DNA of 64,000 nucleotides, from positions 62,001 through 126,000 of the forward strand of contig NZ_VUKF01000002.1 in NCBI RefSeq assembly GCF_009193185.1, written 5' to 3'. The stretch comes from Georgenia thermotolerans. GTDB taxonomy: Bacteria > Actinomycetota > Actinomycetes > Actinomycetales > Actinomycetaceae. Positions 18,411-26,843 of the stretch are shown here, piece after piece. Numbering within the stretch: the stretch's first letter is position 1; the number at the start of each line of letters is the position of its first letter. The notes below the pieces were generated by a model. The model did no database searches, had not been told where the DNA came from, and was given only the letters and a program-made list of their open reading frames with translations. Position numbers and translations under genes: made by a program.

Positions 18411-21400
18411 GTGGGACTGTGGGCGCGCCTGCGACACCCCGCGCCCGTCGGCTCCCGTCGCGCGGCCCGCCGCCGCGCCGCCCGCCGGCGCACGGCGAGC
18501 ATCGCCACCCTGTCGCTGGTGGTCTCCGGCGTCGTCGTGGCCAGCACCCTCTACGACGGCGTCGCCACCGCCGACGTCGACCTCAACGACGGCGGCGTGT
18601 GGGTGACCAGCTCCAGCGAGCTGCGGGTGGGCCGCGTCAACTACCCGGTCCAGCAGCTCGACGGCGCGGTGACGGCCACGAGCGCGGACCTCGACGTCCT
18701 GCAGGAGGGCCAGGACGTCTTCGTCGTCGACCACGGCGCCGGCGTCCTCGAGCAGCTCGACCCCACCACGGTGTCCACCACCGGCGCGATCACCCTGCCC
18801 GCCCGCCGCGAGGTCGCGCTCGGCGGCGGCGTCGTCGGCGTCCTCGACGTCGGCACGGGCGCCCTGCGCACCGCGCCGGCCACCGCCGTCGCCACCCTCG
18901 GCGAGCCGGACGCCCCCGCCCAGGCGTCCCTCGGCCCCGACGCCGTCATGACCGTCGGCAAGGACGGCACGGCCTACGGCGTCTCCACCGCCGAGGCCAC
19001 CCTCGTCGCCGTCCCCGAGGGCACCGAGCGTCCCGCGCCGCCGCCGTCGGGTGAGGAACCGCCCCCGCCCGAGGCCGCAGGCCTCGGTGTCGACCCCGCC
19101 ACCCTCGACGGCGCCGACACCCAGGTCACCGCCGTCGGCGACGAGCCCGTCGTCCTCGCGCACACGGACGACGCGCTCCTCGTCCTGCGTCCCGGCCACG
19201 AGCCGGTCGACCTGACCGGCCTCGGCCTCGACACCACCGCCGTCGCCCTCCAGCAGCCGAGCGGTCGCGGCGACGACGTCGTGCTCGCCACCGCCGACGC
19301 CCTGGTGCGCGTGCCGCTCGGCCGCGGCGAGCCCGAGGTCGTCCCCGCCGGGGTCCTCGGCCCGCCCGCCGCGCCGGTCGTCGTCGGCGGCTGCGCCCAC
19401 GCCGCCTGGGCCGGCGGACGCCCGCTCTACCTGCGCCAGTGCGACGGCGCCGCACCCACCCAGGCGGAGATCCCCGCCACGGCGAGCGCGGCCGAGCTGA
19501 GCTTCCGCACCAACCGCGACCTCGTCGTCCTCAACGACACGCTCAGCGGGTCCGTCTACCTCGTCGACGACGCGATGACCATCGTCGACAACTGGGACGA
19601 CGTCACCCCGCCCGAGGCCGACGACGCCGAGGAGGAGGAGTCCCAGCAGAACCTCACCGACGAGGTCCCGCTGGACCGGGAGGCGGAGAACCAACCGCCC
19701 GTCGCCCAGGACGACCGCCTCGGCGTGCGCCCCGGCTCCACCACCGTCCTGGAGCTGCTGGCCAACGACACCGACCCCGACGGCGACCTGCTCACCATCA
19801 CCGCGTTCGAGGACGCCCCGGCAGCCCTCGGCACGGTGCGCCCCGTGCTCGGCGGCCGTGCCCTGCAGATCGAGGCGCCGGCGGGCGCCACCGGCAGCGG
19901 CTCCTTCGGCTACACCGTCGACGACGGCCGCGGCGGTCAGGCCGAGGCGGTCGCCACCGTCACGGTCGTCCCGCCGGGCGCCAACACCGCCCCCGAGCAG
20001 GTCCGGCCCACCACGCTGACCCTGACCTCCGGGGCCACCGGCAGCCTCAACGTCCTCGCCGACATGCGCGACCCCGACGGCGACCCGCTCGTCGTCACCG
20101 GCGCCGCCTGGACCTCCGACGACGTCGTGCGGCACAGCCCCGACGGCGTGCTCACCTTCGAGGACACCGGCACCGCGCCGGGCCGCAAGGAGGTCGTCGT
20201 CACCGTCTCCGACGGGCGGGCGAGCACCGACGTCGTCGTCGGCGTCGACGTGCGCGCCGAGGCCGGGCTGCCGCCGGTGCCGGTCTTCGACTACGTCACG
20301 GCGACCGTCGGGCGGCCCGTCGTCGTCGCGCCGGTGGCCAACGACACCGACCCCGACGGGGAGACCCTCCGGCTGGCGAACGTCACCGGCGACGACGACG
20401 CGCGGGTGGTCCCGGACTACGACGCCGGCACCTTCCGGTTCACCAGCGACACCCCGGGCGCGCACTACCTCACCTACGTCGTCGTCGACGACGGCGGGGC
20501 GAGCGCGACCGGGCTGGTGCGCGTCGAGGTCACCGAGTCCGCCCCGGGCGCCCCGGTCGCCGTGCGCGACAGCGCCCTGCTCCCCGCCGGTGGCACCGCG
20601 CTGGTCGACGTCCTCGCCAACGACGAGGACCCCGCCGGCGGCCTCCTCGCCGTCCAGCAGGTCGAGGTCCCCGAGGACTCCGGCCTCGTCGTCGCCGTCC
20701 TCGAGCACCGCCTCCTCAAGATCACCGCCCGGCAGGCCCTCACCGCCGCCACCTCCGTGCGCTACACGGTCACCGGGGAGACGGGGCAGGCGCAGGGCGA
20801 GGTCGTCGTCCTGCCGGTCGCGCCGGAGGCCGCCGCGCCGCCGGACGCCCAGCCCGACGTGGCGAACGTGCGCGCCGGCGACGTCGTCACGATCCCGGTG
20901 CTGCAGAACGACACCCACCCGGCCGGCCTCGACCTCACCATCACCGGGCTCACCGAGACGCCCGAGCAGGGGCTGTTCTTCGTCGCCGGCGACACGGTGC
21001 GCGTCCGGGCCCCCGAGGAGCCGGGAACCCTCAGCGCCGTCTACACGGTCACCGACACCACGGGCGTGTCCGACTCCGCCCGCATCACGGTCCACGTCCA
21101 GGCCGACGCCGCGACGAACTCCGCGCCGTTGCCCGTGCCGGTGGAGACCCGCGCCTTCGCCGGCGAGCGCGTCCGCATCCAGGTGCCCCTGTTCGGCATC
21201 GACCCCGACGGCGACTCCGTCCAGCTCCTCGGCACCAACCAGCCCCCGCGGCTGGGACGCATCGTCGAGGTCGGACCGAGCTACCTCGACTACGAGGCCT
21301 ACGGCCCCGCCGCGGGGGCCGACACCGGCGCGGGCAACGACACGTTCAGCTACACCGTGCGCGACCGCCTCGGCCTGGTCGCCACCGCCGAGGTGCGGGT

Positions 21401-24400
21401 CGGCGTGGTGCCGGCCCCGGACACCAACAACGCACCCCAGGCGGGGAACGACCGGGTCCAGGTCCGCCCCGGCCGGACGGTCGAGGTCGACGTCCTCGCC
21501 AACGACACCGATCCCGACGGCGACGCGCTCACCCTCGCCGAGGACGCCCCGGTCGACCCCGTCGACGGCCTGGACGTCACCGCCCGGGACGGGCAGGTGC
21601 AGGTCACCGCGCCGGACCAGCCGGGCACCTTCGCCGTCGCCTACCACGTCACCGACGGGCGCGGCGGCCGGGACTCGGGCGTGCTCACCGTCCACGTCGC
21701 CCCCGACGCCCCGCTGCGCCCGCCGCTGGCGCGCGACGACCTCGTCGAGCCCGCCGACATCATCGACCACGACGCCGTCACCGTCCCGGTCCTCGACAAC
21801 GACGACGACCCCGACGGCACCGCCGCGGCCCTGCGCGTGACCCTGCCCGACGCCCCGGAGGGCGTGCGGGTGGCCGGCGACCGGGTCCGCGCCCCGGTCC
21901 TGCCGACCCGCCAGGTGCTCACCTACCAGGTCACCGACATCGACGGGAACAGCGCCTACGCCTTCGTCGACGTCCCCGGCGTCGCCGACACCGGCCCGAT
22001 CCTGCGCACCGACGCCGACCCGGTCGAGGTGCGCACCGGGCAGACGGTCACCCTGTCGCTGGCCGACCACGTCGTCTCGCCCAGCGGGCGGCCAGTGCGG
22101 CTCACCGAGACCGGCACCGTCACCGCCACCGGCTCCGACGGCGAGGAGGCGCGGGTGGACGACACCACGCTGGAGTTCACCTCCGCGCCGGGGTTCGCCG
22201 GACCCGCCTCGCTGACCTTCGAGGCCACCGACGCCCCCGTCGGCGGGGAGGGCCTGACCTCGGTGCTCACCCTGCCCATCACCGTGCTGCCCGACGGCGG
22301 CAACACCCCGCCGGCCGTGCGTGGCACCGCCGTGCAGGTCGCCGCGGCGGAGGAGCCGACGTCGCTCAACCTCGCCGAGCTCGTCGAGGACCCCGACGCC
22401 GGGGACTTCCGGCGGCTGGAGTACCGGCTGGAGTCGGTGCCCGAGGGCTTCGACGCAGACCTGGACGGCCCGTTCCTCAGCGTCTCCGCCCCCGCCGGCG
22501 TCCCGGTCGGCACCACCGGCGACGTCGTCGTCGCCGTCGCCGACCCGGTCAACCCGCCCGTGCTCGGGCGCGTGAGCGCCGAGGTGGTCGCCTCCACCCG
22601 GGACCTGCCCGTCGCCCCCGACGTGGACCTCGGCACCGTGGACCAGGGCGAGACCGTCACCGCCGACGTCCTCGCCGGGGCGTTCAACCCCTTCCCGGAC
22701 ACCCCGCTGCGCGTCGTCGGCGCCCGCGTCGAGTCCGGCGACGCGCAGGTGAGCACGGCCGCCGGAGAGGTACTCGTGACCCCCGGCGCCGGCTTCGTCG
22801 GCCGCGCGGTGGTGCGCTACACCCTCCAGGACGCCACCGGTGACCCGCAGCGGCAGGCCGAGGGCCGGGTGACGATGCAGGTCGTGGGCGTCCCGGAGCG
22901 GCCCGCCCCGCCCAGGGTGGAGGAGCTGCGCGACGGCGCGGTGGTCCTCTCGTGGAGCGCCCCGAACGACAACGGCGCCGCGATCACCGGCTACACCGTC
23001 CGTGCCGGCGGCACGGCCACCCGGTGCGCCTCGACCACCTGCACCGTCACCGGGCTCACCAACGGCGCCGCGTACACCTTCACGGTCACCGCGACCAACG
23101 CGGCGGGCGACTCCGCCCCCTCGGCGCCGTCCGCGCCCGCCCGCCCCGACGTGCGGCCCGAGCGGCCCGCGCCGCCCTCGGTCGCCTTCGGCGACGGCGA
23201 GCTGCGGGTGACCTGGCGGCCCCCGGCCAGCACCGGCTCGCCGGTGCAGGCCTACGACCTCCAGATCTCCCCGGCGGTGGGCTCGGGCCAGGTGCGCGTC
23301 AGCGGCACCAGCCACACCTGGACCGGCCTGACCAACGGCCAGGAGTACCGGGTGCGGCTGCGCGCCCACAACGCCGCCCCCGATCCCTCCGAGTGGTCCG
23401 CCTGGTCGGCCGGCGCGGTGCCGGCCGGCGTGCCGGGCGCCCCCCAGCCGCCCCGCCTCGACCGGGTCGACAACCCCGAGGCCGCGCAGGTCCAGGGCAG
23501 CTGGCGGGCGCCGGAGGCCAACGGCGCCCCGGTCTCGGAGTACCGGGCCACCATCTACCGCGACGGCGCGCCGTTCCGCGAGCTCACCGTGCCCGGCACG
23601 ACGACGCGCCTCACCGCCGACGCCCCGCCCGGGGCCCACTACACGATGACCGTCGCCGCCCGGAACAAGGCCGGCTGGGGCCCGGCGTCGCAGCCGTCCC
23701 AGAAGGTGCGCACGGTCCTGCGCCCCGGCGCCCCCGGAACGGTGACCGCGACGCCCACGGGCAAGGACGGCGAGGTCCGGCTCAGCTTCCCCGACGCCGA
23801 GGACCACGGCGAGCCGCTCCTCGGCTACCAGGTCAGGGTCTCCGGCGGCACCCTGAGCCTGTGGCAGCCGCTGGCCCCGGACCGCACGGTCCGCGGCCTG
23901 GTCGACGGCGCGAGCTACACCTTCCGGGTGCGGGCGGTGAACCTCTTCCCCGGGGACGAGTCGGCGCCGTCCAACCCGGCCGTGCCCTTCGGCCCGCTCG
24001 CCGACCCGACGCTGACGGCGGCCGGCACCCCCGGCGGCGTCACCGTCCGGTGGGCCGCGCCCGACCCGAACGGGCGCCGGCTCACCGCCACCGAGCTGCG
24101 CGTGCGCGCCGCCGACGGCGGCTGGGGACCGTGGGAGCCGGTCGGGGCCACCGGGGAGCGGGCCGTGCCGGCCCCGCCGGCGGCGAGCGTGCGCGCCGAG
24201 GTGCGGGTGTCGCGCGAGGACGGCGCCCGGGCCACCGCCGCCGCGGAGGCGCGCGCCGGGGACCCGCGGGTCGCGGTGAGCCGCACCCGCCCGGCCAGCG
24301 GGCAGCCGGGCTGCGGGCACCCCTCCTGCGCCTACCTGGACGTGGAGTACTGGGACCTGCCGCCGGGGGAGTACACCGCCACCTTCTACGCCTCCCGCGA

Positions 24401-24566
24401 GGGCCTCCGCCCGGTCGCGACCGTCACGGGCCGCCTCCAGGGCCACGGCATCCTCCGGTCCGACCACTACCGCGGCTACCCCAACGAGACGGTGCGCGTG
24501 GACCTGACCGGTCCGGGCGTGCACGAGTCCGCCAGCCTCAGCTGGTGGGGCGGGCCGGTGACGTAA
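18411..24566 (+). CDS. Giant anchored surface protein with cadherin-like and fibronectin III repeats
   Basis: A 2051-residue protein. A strongly basic N-terminus (Arg-rich, residues 15-28) precedes one membrane helix (about 29-48), so the bulk should be outside. Residues 55-420 look like a beta-propeller-type domain. About eleven Ig/cadherin-like repeats follow (430-1490), marked by variants of NDTDPDGD, a calcium-binding signature. Five fibronectin III-like domains span about 1490-1940, and a final domain has a Cys pair (GQPGCGHPSC, about 1965). There is no LPxTG motif. GTG 18411 has a GGGGGGAG Shine-Dalgarno. The moxR, DUF58 and tgpA-like genes follow in the same direction. A role in adhesion or envelope scaffolding is inference. 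Confidence 0.88.
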   Translation: MGLWARLRHPAPVGSRRAARRRAARRRTASIATLSLVVSGVVVASTLYDGVATADVDLNDGGVWVTSSSELRVGRVNYPVQQLDGAVTATSADLDVLQEGQDVFVVDHGAGVLEQLDPTTVSTTGAITLPARREVALGGGVVGVLDVGTGALRTAPATAVATLGEPDAPAQASLGPDAVMTVGKDGTAYGVSTAEATLVAVPEGTERPAPPPSGEEPPPPEAAGLGVDPATLDGADTQVTAVGDEPVVLAHTDDALLVLRPGHEPVDLTGLGLDTTAVALQQPSGRGDDVVLATADALVRVPLGRGEPEVVPAGVLGPPAAPVVVGGCAHAAWAGGRPLYLRQCDGAAPTQAEIPATASAAELSFRTNRDLVVLNDTLSGSVYLVDDAMTIVDNWDDVTPPEADDAEEEESQQNLTDEVPLDREAENQPPVAQDDRLGVRPGSTTVLELLANDTDPDGDLLTITAFEDAPAALGTVRPVLGGRALQIEAPAGATGSGSFGYTVDDGRGGQAEAVATVTVVPPGANTAPEQVRPTTLTLTSGATGSLNVLADMRDPDGDPLVVTGAAWTSDDVVRHSPDGVLTFEDTGTAPGRKEVVVTVSDGRASTDVVVGVDVRAEAGLPPVPVFDYVTATVGRPVVVAPVANDTDPDGETLRLANVTGDDDARVVPDYDAGTFRFTSDTPGAHYLTYVVVDDGGASATGLVRVEVTESAPGAPVAVRDSALLPAGGTALVDVLANDEDPAGGLLAVQQVEVPEDSGLVVAVLEHRLLKITARQALTAATSVRYTVTGETGQAQGEVVVLPVAPEAAAPPDAQPDVANVRAGDVVTIPVLQNDTHPAGLDLTITGLTETPEQGLFFVAGDTVRVRAPEEPGTLSAVYTVTDTTGVSDSARITVHVQADAATNSAPLPVPVETRAFAGERVRIQVPLFGIDPDGDSVQLLGTNQPPRLGRIVEVGPSYLDYEAYGPAAGADTGAGNDTFSYTVRDRLGLVATAEVRVGVVPAPDTNNAPQAGNDRVQVRPGRTVEVDVLANDTDPDGDALTLAEDAPVDPVDGLDVTARDGQVQVTAPDQPGTFAVAYHVTDGRGGRDSGVLTVHVAPDAPLRPPLARDDLVEPADIIDHDAVTVPVLDNDDDPDGTAAALRVTLPDAPEGVRVAGDRVRAPVLPTRQVLTYQVTDIDGNSAYAFVDVPGVADTGPILRTDADPVEVRTGQTVTLSLADHVVSPSGRPVRLTETGTVTATGSDGEEARVDDTTLEFTSAPGFAGPASLTFEATDAPVGGEGLTSVLTLPITVLPDGGNTPPAVRGTAVQVAAAEEPTSLNLAELVEDPDAGDFRRLEYRLESVPEGFDADLDGPFLSVSAPAGVPVGTTGDVVVAVADPVNPPVLGRVSAEVVASTRDLPVAPDVDLGTVDQGETVTADVLAGAFNPFPDTPLRVVGARVESGDAQVSTAAGEVLVTPGAGFVGRAVVRYTLQDATGDPQRQAEGRVTMQVVGVPERPAPPRVEELRDGAVVLSWSAPNDNGAAITGYTVRAGGTATRCASTTCTVTGLTNGAAYTFTVTATNAAGDSAPSAPSAPARPDVRPERPAPPSVAFGDGELRVTWRPPASTGSPVQAYDLQISPAVGSGQVRVSGTSHTWTGLTNGQEYRVRLRAHNAAPDPSEWSAWSAGAVPAGVPGAPQPPRLDRVDNPEAAQVQGSWRAPEANGAPVSEYRATIYRDGAPFRELTVPGTTTRLTADAPPGAHYTMTVAARNKAGWGPASQPSQKVRTVLRPGAPGTVTATPTGKDGEVRLSFPDAEDHGEPLLGYQVRVSGGTLSLWQPLAPDRTVRGLVDGASYTFRVRAVNLFPGDESAPSNPAVPFGPLADPTLTAAGTPGGVTVRWAAPDPNGRRLTATELRVRAADGGWGPWEPVGATGERAVPAPPAASVRAEVRVSREDGARATAAAEARAGDPRVAVSRTRPASGQPGCGHPSCAYLDVEYWDLPPGEYTATFYASREGLRPVATVTGRLQGHGILRSDHYRGYPNETVRVDLTGPGVHESASLSWWGGPVT

Positions 24567-24642
24567 CGTCACAGCCACCATGGCGTCCTCGCCCGGCCGG
24601 CATGGCACTCCGGTCGCGCCCCACCCCTGCAGGAAGGACCCG

Positions 24643-25626
24643 ATGACCACGACCACCGCCGCAGCGGTCATGACCCCGGCCCAGGCCGCCTGGTTCCGGG
24701 AGTCGTTCGCGCGCATCGTGGACAACGTGGGCCGCGCGGTCCTCGGCAAGGACGACGTCGTCCGGCTCGTGGTCACCGCGCTGCTCGCCGGCGGCCACGT
24801 GCTCCTCGAGGACTACCCCGGCACCGGCAAGACCCAGCTGGCCCGGGCGCTGGGGCAGAGCCTGCGCACGAGCACCAGCCGCATCCAGTTCACCCCCGAC
24901 CTGCTGCCCTCGGACGTCACCGGGGTGTCGATCTTCGACCCGCGCACCCAGACCTTCGCGTTCCACCGCGGGCCGGTCTTCGCCGGCGTCGTCCTCGCCG
25001 ACGAGATCAACCGCGCCTCGCCCAAGACGCAGGCGGCGCTGCTGGAGGTCATGGAGGAGGGCCGGGTGACGGTCGACGGCGTGGCGCACCCGGTGGGCGA
25101 GCCGTTCGTCGTCCTCGCCACCCAGAACCCCGTCGAGCAGGCCGGCACCTATCGCCTGCCGGAGGCCCAGCTCGACCGGTTCCTCGTCAAGACCTCGATC
25201 GGCTACCCCGACCACGCCGCCGCCGTCGAGATCCTCGCCGGCGCCGCCGTGCGCGACCGCGCCGCCGCCGTCGAGCCGGTGGTCTCCGGCGACGACGTCG
25301 CCGAGCTCGTGCGCCTGGCCGGCACGGTGCACGTCGAGCCCGCCGTGCTCGGCTACGTCGCGACGCTGGCCGAGGAGACCCGGCGCGCGCCCGGCGTGGC
25401 GCTGGGGGTCTCGGTGCGCGGGGCCCTGGCCCTGGTCCGCGCGGCGAAAACGTGGGCGGCCGCCCGCGGGCGCAGCTACGTCGTGCCCGACGACGTCAAG
25501 GACCTGGCGCACCCCGTGCTCGCCCACCGGCTCGTGCTCGATCCCGAGGCGGAGTTCGACGGCGCCACCGCCGCGGAGGCCCTCGACGCGGTGCTCGCCG
25601 CGGTCCCGGTGCCCGCCGAGCGGTGA
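24643..25626 (+). CDS. MoxR-type AAA+ ATPase
   Basis: A 327-residue AAA+ protein of the MoxR group. Walker A DYPGTGKTQL is at about residues 57-66, Walker B VVLADEINRASPKTQ at about 114, and sensor 1 lies in VVLATQNPVEQ. MoxR ATPases act as chaperones that remodel or mature partner complexes. Here the partner is presumably the DUF58 protein, whose GTG overlaps the stop. ATG 24643 is chosen for the AGGAAGGA Shine-Dalgarno. It lies 76 nt after the giant surface protein gene. Confidence 0.94.
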   Translation: MTTTTAAAVMTPAQAAWFRESFARIVDNVGRAVLGKDDVVRLVVTALLAGGHVLLEDYPGTGKTQLARALGQSLRTSTSRIQFTPDLLPSDVTGVSIFDPRTQTFAFHRGPVFAGVVLADEINRASPKTQAALLEVMEEGRVTVDGVAHPVGEPFVVLATQNPVEQAGTYRLPEAQLDRFLVKTSIGYPDHAAAVEILAGAAVRDRAAAVEPVVSGDDVAELVRLAGTVHVEPAVLGYVATLAEETRRAPGVALGVSVRGALALVRAAKTWAAARGRSYVVPDDVKDLAHPVLAHRLVLDPEAEFDGATAAEALDAVLAAVPVPAER

Positions 25627-26843
25627 GCGGGCTCCTGCGGCCCGCGGGCTGGACGGTCCTCGCGCTCGGCGTCGCCGCGACGGCGGCCGGATGGGTGCTG
25701 GGCTGGCTCGAGCTCGCGGCGCTCGGGGCGGCCCTGCTCGCCGTCCTGGCCGCGGCGCTGACGTTCACCGTCGGCCGCCAGCCCTACGCCGTCGACCTCC
25801 GCCTCTCGGCCCACCGGGTGGTCGTGGGGGAGCGGGCGCTGGGCGCCGTCGTCGTGCGCAACACCGCCGCCCGGGCGGCGCTGCCGGCCCGGCTGGAGCT
25901 GCCCGTCGGCGCCGCCGAGGCCGCCTTCGCCCTCCCGGTCCTGCCGGCCGGTGGCGAGCACGAGGAGGTCGTCGCGATCCCCACCGCCCGGCGGGCGGTG
26001 ATCGACGTCGGCCCCGTCCGCTCGGTGCGCGGCGACCCGTTCGGCCTCCTGCGCCGGGCCGTGCCGTGGACCGACGTCCACGAGCTCTACGTCCACCCGC
26101 GCACCGTGCGCCTGGCCGCCCGCGCCGCCGGGCTGCTGCACGACCTCGAGGGCCGGCCCACCCGCGAGGTCACCACCTCCGACCTGTCCTTCCACGCCCT
26201 GCGCGAGTACCTGCCCGGGGACGACCGCCGCCACGTGCACTGGCGCAGCTCCGCGCGCACCGGCACCCTCATGGTCCGTCAGTACGAGGAGAGCCGCCGC
26301 ACGCACCTCGTCCTCGCGCTCAGCGGCGACGCCCGCGACTACGCCGGTGCCGAGGAGGTGGAGGTGGCGGTCTCGGCCGCGGCCTCCCTCGCGCTGCAGG
26401 CGTTCGCCGAGGACGCCGACCTCACGGCCCTGACCAGCGGCGGGGCGCTGCCGGTCGCCGCGCCCCGGCCCCTGCTCGACGCCCTCACCCGGCTGCAGGC
26501 CGCGCCCGGGACGGGCGGCGTGGCGGCCCTGGCGCGCGCGGCGGCTCAGGTCGAGCGCGCCTCGCTGGTGGTGCTGGTGTGCGGCTCGATCGTGCCGGTG
26601 CGCGACCTGCGCGCCGCCGGCGCGGTGCTGCCGGTCGGCGTGCGCGCGGTCGCGGTGCGGGTTCTCACCGACGCGCCCGAGCGGCCGGAGGCCGAGGGCG
26701 CCCTGGCCCCGGACTCCTCGGCGGCGCACCGCACCGCCGAGGAGTCCGGGCGCGCCGACGTGCGCCGGGTGGGGGCGGTCACGGTGGTCACCGTCGCCGC
26801 CCTCGAGGACCTGCCCCGCGCGCTCCGGGCGGCCGCGCGATGA
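25623..26843 (+). CDS. DUF58 domain protein
   Basis: A 406-residue protein. Two close membrane helices (about 5-50) are followed by a beta-sandwich-like region. The DUF58 core is around DDRRHVHWRSSARTGTLMVR (about residue 200), leading into a von Willebrand A-like half. In other bacteria such proteins work with MoxR and a TgpA-like membrane protein, which is exactly the local gene order. It overlaps both neighbours by 4 nt (GTGA, ATGA). The function is unknown beyond that association. Confidence 0.9.
   Translation: MSGLLRPAGWTVLALGVAATAAGWVLGWLELAALGAALLAVLAAALTFTVGRQPYAVDLRLSAHRVVVGERALGAVVVRNTAARAALPARLELPVGAAEAAFALPVLPAGGEHEEVVAIPTARRAVIDVGPVRSVRGDPFGLLRRAVPWTDVHELYVHPRTVRLAARAAGLLHDLEGRPTREVTTSDLSFHALREYLPGDDRRHVHWRSSARTGTLMVRQYEESRRTHLVLALSGDARDYAGAEEVEVAVSAAASLALQAFAEDADLTALTSGGALPVAAPRPLLDALTRLQAAPGTGGVAALARAAAQVERASLVVLVCGSIVPVRDLRAAGAVLPVGVRAVAVRVLTDAPERPEAEGALAPDSSAAHRTAEESGRADVRRVGAVTVVTVAALEDLPRALRAAAR

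Noticed and set aside
18075-24776. A 2233-codon open frame on the reverse strand
   Set aside because: It is the shadow of the giant surface protein. Its translation is Gly/Val/Asp/Arg/His-rich without motifs, caused by very high GC in the third codon position of the real gene.
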